A DNA stretch of 64,000 nt from Streptomyces sennicomposti (GCF_019890635.1 NZ_JAIOAB010000024.1:31603-95602); one strand, 5' to 3'; positions 16,148 to 26,085 are shown, counted from the first letter of the stretch. Made by a program: numbers and translations. The notes: generated from the sequence alone by a model not told the origin.

Positions 16148-18154
16148 GTGAGCGGAACGTCCGAAGGGCCGACGCCCACGGCAGACCTCATCCAGCCGAA
16201 AGTCACACAGAGTGATGTTATGGCGCCGCCTGGTGTCGAATCGGCCGGTGCCGCCGCCGGGGGCCAGGTGCGCGTCGGGGCCGCCGGGGCCGTGGCCCGC
16301 ACGGTGGCTCCCGCAGCGCCCCCCGAGCCCGCTTCCGGGCCCACCCCCGCGCCCGGCGTCACCCGGACGGCGCAACCCGTCGGATCGCCGTTCCGCTCGG
16401 CCTTCGACGCCGCGCCGCTCGCGATGGCCGTCGTGGACCGCGAGGGCCTGGTCGTCAGCGCCAACGACACCTTCGGCGAGCTGCTCGGCACCGACCCCGG
16501 CGAGCTGGCCGGCCGGCCCGCCGCCGATCTGGTGGACCTCGCCTCCGACGCCCGCACCTGGCAGGCGTACCGGGCGGTGCTGCGCGGGCGGCAGGCACGG
16601 CTGCGCTGCGTCCGCCACTTCAAGCACGCCGACGGCCGCTCCCGCTGGGTCCAGGTCACCCTCGCACCGCTGCCGGCGGAGCACCCGGGCACGGACGCGC
16701 CCGCGAGCGGGCCGGAGAGCACCGCGGGCGTGCTGCTGTCCCTCGCCGACATCAGCGTCCGCCGCGAACTCCAGTCCCGGCTGCGGCACTTGCGGATGCA
16801 CGACCCGGTGACCCGGCTCCCCAACCGCACGCTGTTCTTCGAACGTCTGTCGGCCGCGCTGGAGACCGAGTCGTACGAGCGCGGCGGGACCGGCCGGATC
16901 GGCCTGTGCTACCTCGACCTGGACGGCTTCAAGGCGGTCAACGACACCCTCGGCCACCGGATCGGCGACCGGCTGCTGGCGGCCGTGGCCCGGCGGCTCC
17001 AGGGCTGTGCGGACGAGGCCGGGTACGGCAGGGCGAGCGCGCCGCTGGTGGCCCGGCTCGGCGGGGACGAGTTCGCGCTGCTGGTGGAGGACTCCACCGG
17101 CACCGAACAGCTCGCCGATCTGGCCGAGTCGGTGCTGACGGCGCTTCAGGAGCCGTTCGAGGTCTCCGGCCGGCGGCTGTCGGTGTCGGCGTCGATCGGC
17201 GTGGTCGAACGGCAGGCGGCCGGGACCTCGGCCACCGCCCTGATGCAGGCGGCCGACACGACGCTGTACTGGGCGAAGGCGGACGGCAAGGCCCGCTGGA
17301 CCCTGTTCGACCCGGAGCGCAACGCGACCCGGATGACCCGCCAGGCCCTCGTCTCCACGCTGCGCGCGGCCGTGGAGCGGGGCGAGTTCACGCTGGAGTA
17401 CCAGCCGCTGGTCGCCATGGCGGACGGGCGGCTGCGCGGGGTGGAGGCGCTGGTGCGCTGGCGGCACCCGCAGTTCGGGGTGCTGACGCCGAATCGGTTC
17501 ATCACACTGGCGGAGGAGGACGGCTCGATCGTGCCGCTGGGCCGCTGGATCCTGGCCACCGCCTGCCGTCAGGCGCGCCGCTGGCAGCTGGACCACCCGG
17601 ACGAGCCGCCGATCTTCGTCAGCGTCAACGTCGCGGTCCGCCAGGTGTGGGACTCCGACCTGGTGGCGGACGTCGCCGAGGTGCTGGCGGAGACCGGGCT
17701 CGCGCCGCGGCTGCTCCAGCTGGAGCTGACCGAGTCGGCGGTGATGGGCTCGGCCGGACGCCCGCTGGAGGCCCTGCGGGCGCTCAGCGACATGGGCGTC
17801 ACCATCGCCATCGACGACTTCGGCACCGGCTACTCCAACCTCGCCTACCTCAGCCGGCTGCCGGTGTCGGCGCTGAAGCTGGACGGGTCCTTCGTCCGGG
17901 GGTTCCAGCCCGGGCGGCAGACGGGCGAGGCGGAGCTGCCCAGCCCCGCCGACGAGGTGATCGTGGAGGCGATGATCCAGCTCGCGCACCGGCTGGGGCT
18001 GACCGTCACCGCGGAGTGCGTGGAGACCTCCGACCAGGCCAGCAGGCTGCGGCGGATCGGCTGCGACACCGGGCAGGGCTGGCTGTACTCCCGCCCGGTG
18101 TCACCGGACCGCATCTCCGAACTCCTCGACGGCCACGCCTGCGGCCGCCGCTGA
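16148..18154 (+). CDS. cdgA: PAS-GGDEF-EAL c-di-GMP turnover protein, CdgA-like
   Basis: Cytoplasmic two-domain c-di-GMP enzyme of 668 residues. A PAS domain (about 85-210: AFDAAPLAMAVVDREGLVVSAN) precedes the diguanylate cyclase domain with intact RLGGDEFA near 305, and the phosphodiesterase domain with EALVRW near 433, DDFGTGYSNL and AECVE. Both active sites look complete, while no RxxD inhibitory site lies five residues before GGDEF. Its context next to the cslA-glxA region matches cdgA of S. coelicolor, a BldD target, which is the reason for the symbol. GTG 16148 has GGGAGCGA upstream, but a perfect BldD box lies inside the resulting reading frame, so ATG 16220 is a real alternative. Confidence 0.88.
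   Translation: MSGTSEGPTPTADLIQPKVTQSDVMAPPGVESAGAAAGGQVRVGAAGAVARTVAPAAPPEPASGPTPAPGVTRTAQPVGSPFRSAFDAAPLAMAVVDREGLVVSANDTFGELLGTDPGELAGRPAADLVDLASDARTWQAYRAVLRGRQARLRCVRHFKHADGRSRWVQVTLAPLPAEHPGTDAPASGPESTAGVLLSLADISVRRELQSRLRHLRMHDPVTRLPNRTLFFERLSAALETESYERGGTGRIGLCYLDLDGFKAVNDTLGHRIGDRLLAAVARRLQGCADEAGYGRASAPLVARLGGDEFALLVEDSTGTEQLADLAESVLTALQEPFEVSGRRLSVSASIGVVERQAAGTSATALMQAADTTLYWAKADGKARWTLFDPERNATRMTRQALVSTLRAAVERGEFTLEYQPLVAMADGRLRGVEALVRWRHPQFGVLTPNRFITLAEEDGSIVPLGRWILATACRQARRWQLDHPDEPPIFVSVNVAVRQVWDSDLVADVAEVLAETGLAPRLLQLELTESAVMGSAGRPLEALRALSDMGVTIAIDDFGTGYSNLAYLSRLPVSALKLDGSFVRGFQPGRQTGEAELPSPADEVIVEAMIQLAHRLGLTVTAECVETSDQASRLRRIGCDTGQGWLYSRPVSPDRISELLDGHACGRR
16202..16216. promoter_or_regulatory. 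BldD box near the cdgA start
   Basis: GTCACACAGAGTGAT matches every fixed position of the BldD consensus (nTnACnC[A/T]GnGTnAn). BldD is the c-di-GMP-responsive master repressor of Streptomyces development, and cdgA is among its known targets. The box lies 54 bases after GTG 16148 but just before ATG 16220. Binding is inferred. Confidence 0.7.
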
Positions 18155-18180
18155 CACGCGGCGACCGCGGCGCCCGGGGG

Positions 18181-19266
<1,086 letters not shown>

Positions 19267-19433
19267 GGGGTGCCTCCTGCGCTCGTACCGTCCGGTGCTC
19301 TTCCGGTCGGCAACAGGAGACGGTCCCCGTTTGTTCCCCGGCCCGCCCATCCGATCGACCCGGACCTGCACAAGTCCCCGCCCCGAACCCCGGGCACAGC
19401 CCTCCCGGGGGCCGGGCAGGACCGGCGCCGGCG

Positions 19434-19446
19434 CCCCCCCCCCCCC
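19434..19446. repeat. Homopolymer of 13 C
   Basis: Thirteen consecutive C residues lie in the gap between the luciferase-like and formaldehyde dehydrogenase genes, outside any coding region I accept. Such runs are prone to slippage and to sequencing error. Confidence 0.9.
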
Positions 19447-19523
19447 GGCGGCCGACCGCGGACGCCGCAGGCCCGCGGGAAGGGCGAGGCGGGCCGCCTC
19501 GCCCTTCCCGCCCCGCACAGCCC

Positions 19524-20678
19524 CTACGCCGCCAGCGCGTGGCCCGGGTGGAGCACCACCTTCGTATAGCCCTCGATCCGCTTGTCGAACTTCTCGTAGG
19601 CCTGGGGGGCCTGGTCCAGGGGGAGTTCGTGGGAGACCACGAAGCTCGGCTTGGCCCGGCCGGAGATGATCAGGTCGCGCAACTGGCGGTTGTACCGCTT
19701 CACGTTGCACTGCCCGGTCCCCATCTGCTGCCCCTTCTCGAACATCTTGCCGATCGAGACCAGCAGCTGGCCGTGCTTGGCGTGCTCGTCGGGGCCGCCC
19801 GGGTCGGACGGGACGTACAGGCCCGGCACGCCGAGGAGTCCGGTGGGCCGTACCGTCTCGACCAGCGTGTTGAGGACGACGGCCGGCTCCTCGTGCCCCT
19901 CCTCGTGGTGGGACTGCGCCTGGTAGCCGACGGCGTCCACGCCCTTGTCGGTGCCCTCGCCGCCCGTCTGCTCCTTGATCTGGTCGGCCGGCTCGCCCTT
20001 CGTGAAGTCGATCGGGACGGCCCCGATCTCCTCCGCCTTGGCCAGCCGCTCGGGCACCCGGTCCACCACGAACACCTTGGACGCCCCGCGCAGCAGCGCC
20101 GAGTACGCGGCCATCAGGCCCACCGGCCCCGCGCCGAAGACGGCCACCGACTCGCCCGGCGATACCTGGGCCAGCTCGCAGCCGTGGTACCCGGTCGGGA
20201 AGATGTCGGCGAGCAGCACGAAGTCGGTCTCGTGCTCCTCCCCCGGCGGCAGCTTCAGGCAGTTGAAGTCGGCGAACGGCACCCGCAGCCGCTCCGCCTG
20301 GCCGCCGGTGTACGGGCCCATCGCCACGTATCCGTAGGCCCCGCCGGCGAACCCGGGGTTCACCGTGAGACAGAAGCCGGTCTTCCCGGCGAGACAGTTC
20401 TTGCAGAAGCCGCAGGCCACGTTGAACGGCATCACGACCCGGTCGCCCTCGGCGAGCGAGGTCACGCCGCTGCCGACCTCCTCGACGATGCCGAGGTTCT
20501 CGTGGCCGAAGACGATGCCGGCCTGCGCGGCCGTACGGCCCTCGTACATGTGCAGGTCGGACCCGCAGATCGCGCTGGACGTGATGCGCACGATCACGTC
20601 GTTGGGGTGCTGGATCCCCGGATCGTCGACGTCCCGCACCGTGACGTTGAAGGGCTTCTCATAGACGACGGCTTTCAC
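19524..20678 (-). CDS. fdhA: Glutathione-independent formaldehyde dehydrogenase
   Basis: Zinc-dependent medium-chain dehydrogenase of 384 residues that oxidises formaldehyde with NAD, without needing free glutathione. The catalytic zinc residues are in AICGSDLHMYEG (Cys near 38) and GHENLG (near 60). The structural zinc cysteines are in CGFCKNCLAGKTGFC (near 89-103). The cofactor loop is AVFGAGPVGLMAAYSA. The insert PVVLNTLVETVRPTG-like region and the long middle loop are typical of Pseudomonas-type FdhA. GGAGGTGA lies upstream of the GTG start. Neighbours suggest a stand-alone detoxification gene. Confidence 0.9.
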   Translation of the reverse strand: MKAVVYEKPFNVTVRDVDDPGIQHPNDVIVRITSSAICGSDLHMYEGRTAAQAGIVFGHENLGIVEEVGSGVTSLAEGDRVVMPFNVACGFCKNCLAGKTGFCLTVNPGFAGGAYGYVAMGPYTGGQAERLRVPFADFNCLKLPPGEEHETDFVLLADIFPTGYHGCELAQVSPGESVAVFGAGPVGLMAAYSALLRGASKVFVVDRVPERLAKAEEIGAVPIDFTKGEPADQIKEQTGGEGTDKGVDAVGYQAQSHHEEGHEEPAVVLNTLVETVRPTGLLGVPGLYVPSDPGGPDEHAKHGQLLVSIGKMFEKGQQMGTGQCNVKRYNRQLRDLIISGRAKPSFVVSHELPLDQAPQAYEKFDKRIEGYTKVVLHPGHALAA

Positions 20679-20900
20679 CTTCGGTCACCTCCGCGTCGAA
20701 AGCACCGGCCTTGACGAGCACCGGCCTTCACGGCGACGACGGGCCGCTGCCAGGGAGGACGCGCGGTCGGGCGGGGGCCGCCGGACCGCGCCGTGGCCCC
20801 GGGGGCGGACTCTCGCCGCACCGCCGGACAGTTCCAGGTAACGCCCCCGCACGGGGCCCCGCAACCCACCGGCCCCGCCCCTCGCCCTACGTGACTCAGG

Positions 20901-21650
20901 TCACACCTGGATGACGGGTTCCCGGGTGAACAGCGCGCCGAGACCGGGGGCGTTGACGCGCCGGTCGGTCAGCCGCAGCGCCTCCCACACGGTGACCTGG
21001 TTCGCGGTGAGGACCGGCTTGCCCAGCTCCTTCTCCAGCTCCGCCACGCAGGAGGCGGTGTGCAGCGCCGTGCAGGGCACGAGCAGCGCCTGCGCGTCGG
21101 CCGTGTCCGCCGCCCGCGCCAGCGCCCGCACCTGCGCCTCGCCCCAGCCGGCCACCTCGGCCGCCGTGGCCTGACCGGCGCTGTGCGCGGCGACCGCGTC
21201 CAGCCCGCCGGCCCGCAGGAACTCCGTGAAGCGGGCGGTCACGTCGTCCGCGTAGGGCGCCGCGACCGCGACCCGGCGCACCCCGATCTCCCGCGCCGCG
21301 TTCACGAACCCGAAGGAGGTGGAGGAGGCCGGCATGCCGGCGGCCAGGGCCAGCTCGCGCACCTGCGCGTGGGCGCCCTCCCAGCCCTGGTCGAAGCCGC
21401 CGCGGGTGTTCGCCCACACCACGGCCTCCGCGCCGGACAGCCGCAGCGCCTCCACGCTCCGCCGCAGCCACGCGTCGTGGTCCGGGGCGCTCCCGTCCGG
21501 GGCGCCCGGGACCGTCTCCGTCCCGCCGGCGTCCTCCTCGTTCTCCGTTCCGATCAGGTCCACCCGGATGTCGCTGCCCAGGAGCTGTTCGATGCGGGGG
21601 TAGTCGTCCTCGGCGAAGTGGCCCGGGTAGAGGATTCCGAGTGCGGTCAT
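20901..21650 (-). CDS. eutA: Maleate isomerase / Asp-Glu racemase family protein, EutA-like
   Basis: A 249-residue cytoplasmic protein of the maleate isomerase/arylmalonate decarboxylase/Asp-Glu racemase superfamily. It has two cysteines at the expected domain positions: LLVPCTALHTASCVAELE near 190, and the N-terminal half carries VVWANTRGGFDQGWEG where the first catalytic Cys is replaced by Asn-Thr. It also shows GMPASSTSFGFVNAAREIGVRRVAVAAPY. In rhizobia EutA is encoded with the ectoine transporter ehuABCD; here the gene is divergent from ehuBCDA, which supports that name. Loss of the first Cys is notable and may mean a changed reaction. Confidence 0.72.
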   Translation of the reverse strand: MTALGILYPGHFAEDDYPRIEQLLGSDIRVDLIGTENEEDAGGTETVPGAPDGSAPDHDAWLRRSVEALRLSGAEAVVWANTRGGFDQGWEGAHAQVRELALAAGMPASSTSFGFVNAAREIGVRRVAVAAPYADDVTARFTEFLRAGGLDAVAAHSAGQATAAEVAGWGEAQVRALARAADTADAQALLVPCTALHTASCVAELEKELGKPVLTANQVTVWEALRLTDRRVNAPGLGALFTREPVIQV

Positions 21651-21771
21651 GACCAGCCTTCCTGCGTGTCGTCTCCGCCGCGCGTACGGTGCGGCCGTGC
21701 CTGTCCGGGTACCCAGCGCGGCCGCGGATCTCCTCGGCATAACCCCGCGGCGTCTGGGTAGCGGCGCGCTC

Positions 21772-22767
21772 ATGGCTCCACCACATGCACATGACGCACC
21801 TGGGAAAGTCAGACGGATACCCGGGAACGCACCCGGAAGCGGTCCGGGAAACGGCCCCGGTCCGGGGCCCCGCGGCGGTCCGCCCCGAGCCCCCGCCCGC
21901 CGGTCGCTGCTCGCGGGGGTGGCGGCGCTCGGCGCGGTCGGCGCGCTCGGCGCCGCGGGGTGCAGCCGGGTGGCCACCGCGTCCGCCGAGAACGGCGGCG
22001 ACCTCCTGGACCGGCTCAGGGCCCAGGGCGTCGTACGGCTCGGCATCGCGGGCGAGATCCCGTTCGGGTACATCGACCGGGACGGCGAGCTGACCGGGGA
22101 GGCGCCCGAGCTGGCCCGGGTGGTCTTCGAGCGGCTCGGGGTGGCGAAGGTCCAGCCCGTGCCGACCGAGTTCGGCTCGCTGATCCCGGGCCTCAACTCC
22201 CAGCAGTTCGACGTCGTCGCCGCCGGGATGTACGTCAACGCGGAGCGCTGCGCGCAGGTGATCTTCGCCGACCCCGACTACCAGATGCTCGACTCCTTCG
22301 TCGTCCGCAAGGGCAATCCGAAGGGCCTGCACGACTACCGGGACGTCGTCGCGAAGAAGGCGAAATTCGCCACCGGCACCGGCTACGCGCAGATCCAGCA
22401 CGCGGTGGCCGCCGGGTACGAGGAGAGCGACATCCTGATCGTCCCCGACCAGGTGGCCGGCCTGAACGCCGTCGAGGCCGGCCGCGCGGACGTCTTCGCG
22501 GGCACCGCCCTCACCACCCGCGAGGTGGTGAAGAAGTCCGCCAAGGCGGAGGCCACCGAGGCCTTCGCGCCCCTGGTGGACGGCAAACCGCAGGTGGACG
22601 GAGGCGCCTTCGCCTTCCGGCCGACCGAGACGAAGCTGCGGGACGCCTTCAACACCGAGCTGCACAAGCTGAAGAAGAGCGGCGAGCTGTTCCGCATCCT
22701 GCGGCCCTTCGGCTTCACGAAGGACGAGATGACGGACCTGACCGCGAAGGAGCTGTGCGCGGGATGA
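21772..22767 (+). CDS. ehuB: Ectoine/hydroxyectoine-type ABC transporter substrate-binding lipoprotein
   Basis: Extracytoplasmic solute-binding protein of about 331 residues, family 3 (amino acid type). After a Pro/Gly-rich leader, ARRSLLAGVAALGAVGALGAAGC combines a twin arginine with a lipobox Cys, so it is probably exported by Tat and lipidated. The mature part has VVRLGIAGEIPFGYIDRDGELTGEAPELA and GLNSQQFDVVAAGMYVNAERC, the usual pattern of EhuB-like proteins. The next three genes overlap or abut and complete the transporter. The start is uncertain since no good ribosome binding site precedes the ATG. Ectoine as ligand is inferred from family resemblance and the eutA-like neighbour. Confidence 0.85.
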   Translation: MAPPHAHDAPGKVRRIPGNAPGSGPGNGPGPGPRGGPPRAPARRSLLAGVAALGAVGALGAAGCSRVATASAENGGDLLDRLRAQGVVRLGIAGEIPFGYIDRDGELTGEAPELARVVFERLGVAKVQPVPTEFGSLIPGLNSQQFDVVAAGMYVNAERCAQVIFADPDYQMLDSFVVRKGNPKGLHDYRDVVAKKAKFATGTGYAQIQHAVAAGYEESDILIVPDQVAGLNAVEAGRADVFAGTALTTREVVKKSAKAEATEAFAPLVDGKPQVDGGAFAFRPTETKLRDAFNTELHKLKKSGELFRILRPFGFTKDEMTDLTAKELCAG

Positions 22768-23582
22768 CCACCGGACTGTGGGAACTCGTACTGCGGGGCC
22801 TGTGGACCACGCTCCAGCTGCTGTTCTTCAGCGCCCTGCTCGCCGGCGCCGTCTCCTTCGCGGTCGGCGTCGCCCGCACCCACCGGCTGTGGATCGTCCG
22901 CTTCCTGGCGGGCTTCTACACCGAGGTGTTCCGCGGCACCTCCGCGCTGGTGATGATCTTCTGGGTGTTCTTCGTGCTGCCGCCCGCCTTCGGCTGGCAG
23001 CTGGTGCCGATGTGGGCGGGCACGCTGGCGCTCGGGCTGACCTACGGCGCGTACGGCTCGGAGATCGTGCGCGGCGCGCTGAACGCGGTGGACCCGGCGC
23101 AGCGCGAGGGCGGCATCGCGCTCAGCTTCACGCCCTGGCAGCGGCTGCGGCTGATCCTGCTGCCGCAGGCCGTGCCCGAGATGATCCCCTCCTTCTGCAA
23201 CCTGCTGGTCGAGCTGCTCAAGGGCACGTCGCTGGTGTCGATCATGGGCATGGGCGACCTGGCCTTCAGCGGCAACCTGGTGCGCCTCGCCCTCCAGGAG
23301 AGCGCCGAGATCTACACGTACCTGCTGATCGGCTACTTCCTGATCGCGTTCGCGCTGACCCGGCTGATGCGCGGCCTGGAGAAGCGGCTGAAGCGGGGCA
23401 TCGGCAAGGACCCGCTGGACGGAGCGGGGGCGCGGGCGGTCAAGCGCGCCGCGACCACCGGCGTGGGCGCGGCCGGCAGCGGGACCTCCGGCGTGGGCGC
23501 CGCGCGCACCGGCGCCACCGCGGCGCGCGCCGCGCGCACCGGGGCGTCCGGTGTCGGGACGGCCGAGGGCGGTGCCGCGTGA
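22764..23582 (+). CDS. ehuC: ABC transporter permease, EhuC-like
   Basis: Inner membrane permease of 272 residues with five membrane segments in the first 215. The cytoplasmic coupling loop ALNAVDPAQREGGIALSFTPWQRLRLILLPQA carries the EAA motif. The ATG overlaps the ehuB stop (ATGA). Residues about 225-272 form an Ala/Gly/Thr-rich tail with repeated GVGAA, RTGA and ARTGASGVG units, unusual for this family, whose members normally end soon after the last membrane helix. The tail is probably disordered in the cytoplasm. Confidence 0.9.
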   Translation: MTTGLWELVLRGLWTTLQLLFFSALLAGAVSFAVGVARTHRLWIVRFLAGFYTEVFRGTSALVMIFWVFFVLPPAFGWQLVPMWAGTLALGLTYGAYGSEIVRGALNAVDPAQREGGIALSFTPWQRLRLILLPQAVPEMIPSFCNLLVELLKGTSLVSIMGMGDLAFSGNLVRLALQESAEIYTYLLIGYFLIAFALTRLMRGLEKRLKRGIGKDPLDGAGARAVKRAATTGVGAAGSGTSGVGAARTGATAARAARTGASGVGTAEGGAA

Positions 23583-24229
23583 ACTGGGACTGGGGCGCCG
23601 TACGCGACTTCATGCCGCACTTCCGGGACGGCCTGCTGGTCACCCTGCAGGCCCTCGCGCTCGGCTCGGTGATCTCCTTCGCGCTCGGGCTGGTGTGGGC
23701 GCTGCTGATGCGCGCGCCCACCCGCTGGGTGCGCTGGCCGGTGGGGGCGGTGACGGAGTTCGTCCGCAACACCCCGCTGCTGGTGCAGCTGTTCTTCCTC
23801 TTCTACGTGCTGCCCGAGTGGGGCCTGACCTTCTCGGCCCTGACCACCGGCGTCTTCGCGATCGGGCTGCACTACTCGACGTACACGATGCAGGTCTACC
23901 GGGCGGGCATCGAGGCGGTGCCGGCCGGCCAGTGGGAGGCGGCGACGGCGCTGAACCTGCCCCGGCGGCGGACCTGGACGGCGGTGATCCTGCCGCAGGC
24001 GATCCGCCGGGTGGTGCCGGCCCTCGGCAACTACGTCATCTCGATGCTCAAGGACACGCCGATGCTGATGGCGATCACCGTGCTGGAGATGCTCGGGCAG
24101 GCCCGGCTCTACTCCCAGCAGCACTTCCGGTTCACCGAGCCGCTGACCGTGATCGGCGTGGCCTTCATCCTCGTTTCCTATCTGGCCTCCCTCCTCCTGC
24201 GAGCACTGGAGCGACGTCTTGTCCGTTGA
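23579..24229 (+). CDS. ehuD: ABC transporter permease, EhuD-like
   Basis: Second permease subunit, 216 residues, with about five membrane segments. The EAA loop is GIEAVPAGQWEAATALNLPRRRTWTAVILPQA near 105-135. FVRNTPLLVQLFFLFYVLP is the conserved amino-acid-permease signature. It starts with GTG overlapping the ehuC stop (GTGA), so it is translationally coupled. Together with EhuC it should form the heterodimeric channel served by EhuB and EhuA. Confidence 0.92.
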   Translation: MNWDWGAVRDFMPHFRDGLLVTLQALALGSVISFALGLVWALLMRAPTRWVRWPVGAVTEFVRNTPLLVQLFFLFYVLPEWGLTFSALTTGVFAIGLHYSTYTMQVYRAGIEAVPAGQWEAATALNLPRRRTWTAVILPQAIRRVVPALGNYVISMLKDTPMLMAITVLEMLGQARLYSQQHFRFTEPLTVIGVAFILVSYLASLLLRALERRLVR

Positions 24230-25007
24230 CACCGCCAAGAACCCCGACCACGCCCCCGTCCCCGGGACCGGCCCGCAACTGGTCCGCCTGGAGAACGTGA
24301 CCAAGCGGTTCGGCGACCACACGGTCCTCGACGGGCTCGACTTCGGCGTCGACGCCGGCAAGCACGTCACCCTGATCGGGCCGTCCGGCTCGGGCAAGAC
24401 GACGATCCTGCGGCTGCTGATGACGCTGACCACGCCGGACGAGGGCACCATCACGGTGGCCGGGGAACGGCTGTTCCCGGCGCCCGCCAGACAGGTCCGG
24501 GAGATCCGCAAGAAGATCGGGATGGTCTTCCAGCACTTCAACCTGTTCCCGAACATGACCGTCCTCAGGAACATCACCGAGGCCCCGGTCACCGTGCTCG
24601 GCCTGTCGAAGGACGAGGCGGAGGAGCGGGCCCAGGAGCTGCTGGACCTGGTGGGCCTGGCCGACAAGTGCGACGCGCGCCCCTCGCAGCTGTCCGGCGG
24701 TCAGCAGCAGCGGGTGGCGATCGCCCGGGCGCTGGCGATGCGCCCGCAGGTGCTGCTGCTGGACGAGGTGACCTCGGCGCTGGACCCGGAGCTGGTGGCG
24801 GGCGTCCTGGACGTGCTGCGCGACATCGCCCGCTCCACCGACATCACCATGCTCTGCGTCACCCACGAGATGGGCTTCGCCCGGGACATCTCCGACCAGG
24901 TGCTGATGTTCGACGCGGGGCGCGTGGTGGAGGCCGGTCCGCCGGAGAAGATCTTCGGCGACCCGGAGCAGGAGCGCACCCGGGAGTTCCTCAGCGCGGT
25001 GCTGTGA
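24219..25007 (+). CDS. ehuA: ABC transporter ATP-binding protein, EhuA-like
   Basis: ATPase subunit of 262 residues. Walker A GPSGSGKTT is near 48, the Q loop is GMVFQHFNLFPNM, the signature is QLSGGQQQR, Walker B is VLLLDEVTSALDPE and the switch His is in CVTHEMGF. This is the polar amino acid importer type. Translation probably starts at TTG 24219, overlapping ehuD by eleven bases, because GGAG sits eight bases upstream; the next candidates lie inside conserved sequence. It completes the ehuBCDA operon. Confidence 0.93.
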   Translation: MSVDTAKNPDHAPVPGTGPQLVRLENVTKRFGDHTVLDGLDFGVDAGKHVTLIGPSGSGKTTILRLLMTLTTPDEGTITVAGERLFPAPARQVREIRKKIGMVFQHFNLFPNMTVLRNITEAPVTVLGLSKDEAEERAQELLDLVGLADKCDARPSQLSGGQQQRVAIARALAMRPQVLLLDEVTSALDPELVAGVLDVLRDIARSTDITMLCVTHEMGFARDISDQVLMFDAGRVVEAGPPEKIFGDPEQERTREFLSAVL

Positions 25008-25159
25008 CCCTGGCATATGCCGATGTCGCGGAGGGGCGGCCGGGGCGGGGAATCTCGCCGACGGCCGCTCCGCGCGGCCCGTGCGCCCCGTATCGTGGGT
25101 CGGGTCCGGCCGGCCGGCCGGATCACGGCCCGAGGAGCGAGCAGGCGCAGGGGGAATCC

Positions 25160-25960
25160 GTGGCGCTGAAGCACGAGCCGACCGCTTTCGACCACTCCGT
25201 CTCCGACGCGCTGCGCGTCCTGGAGACGGTCTCCCGGCACTCCGCCGGGGTCACCGCCGCCGAACTGTCCCGGCGCACCGCCCTGCCCGCCGGGCGGCTG
25301 ACCGCCCTGCTGCGGCTGCTGCGCCGCGAGGGCTACGTCGAGCAGGTCACCGAGGACGCCTACGTCGCCGGCGGCGCCCTCGCCCGCCTCGGCGCGGCCC
25401 GCGGCGACGAACGGGCGCTGCGCGCGCTGCTCCAGCCGGTCCTGGAGCGGCTGCGCGACCAGGTCGGCGCGGCCGTCTATCTGAGCCGGTACGTGGACGG
25501 CGAGGTCAGCGTCACCCAGTACGCCGCGGGGCCGAGCGCGCCCGCGGTCCACGAGTGGGTGGACTTCCGCTGCTCGGCGCACGCCACCGCGGTCGGCAAG
25601 AGCCTGCTGACCCAGCTCGACCACGACGGGCGGCGCGACCATCTCGCCCGGCACCGGATGGCCCGGCTCACCTCGCGCACCATCACCAGCGACAAGCTGC
25701 TGCTGTCCCGTCTGGACGCCCAGCCGCCCACGGCCCCGGTGCTGGACCTCCAGGAGTACGCCGTCGGCACGGTCTGCGCGGCGGTCCCGGTACGGGCCGG
25801 CTCCGCCGTGGGGTGCCTGGCGCTGTCGCTGCCCACCGAGCAGGCGCACCGGCTGCGCCGGGCCGTGGAGGGGCTCGGCCGGAACTCCGCTCCGGTGCTG
25901 CTCGCGCTGGCCATCCGGCTGACGGACGGGTGGTCACGAGCATCCCTCGGCACCGGGTAG
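25160..25960 (+). CDS. IclR-family transcriptional regulator
   Basis: A 266-residue regulator. The N-terminal winged helix (ALRVLETVSRHSAGVTAAELSRRTALPAGRLTALLRLLRREGYV, about 14-58) is followed by the IclR effector domain with VAVYLSRYVDGEV-like sequence, CSAHATAVGKSLLTQL (near 130-145) and EYAVGTVCAAVPVRAG. GTG 25160 has AGGGGGA upstream. It lies 150 bases behind the ehu operon on the same strand and so is a candidate regulator of it. Ectoine operons in other bacteria use a different regulator family (EnuR, MocR type), so the link is inference. Confidence 0.87.
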   Translation: MALKHEPTAFDHSVSDALRVLETVSRHSAGVTAAELSRRTALPAGRLTALLRLLRREGYVEQVTEDAYVAGGALARLGAARGDERALRALLQPVLERLRDQVGAAVYLSRYVDGEVSVTQYAAGPSAPAVHEWVDFRCSAHATAVGKSLLTQLDHDGRRDHLARHRMARLTSRTITSDKLLLSRLDAQPPTAPVLDLQEYAVGTVCAAVPVRAGSAVGCLALSLPTEQAHRLRRAVEGLGRNSAPVLLALAIRLTDGWSRASLGTG

Positions 25961-26004
25961 TATTTTCTTCGTCGCCGGCCGCGGAAGCGGAAGGCGGGAG
26001 TCAT

Positions 26005-26078
26005 GCGCCGCTAGCTCAGTTGGTTAGAGCAGCTGACTCTTAATCAGCGGGTCCGGGGTTCGAGTCCCTGGCGGCGCA
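26005..26078 (+). tRNA. tRNA-Lys (anticodon CTT), copy 2
   Basis: Same 74-base sequence as copy 1, with anticodon loop CTCTTAA and discriminator A. A -10-like TAGTAT lies near 25959, about 40 bases upstream. The first 85 bases of 3' flank are shared with the other two copies. Confidence 0.97.
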
Positions 26079-26085
26079 CGATGAC

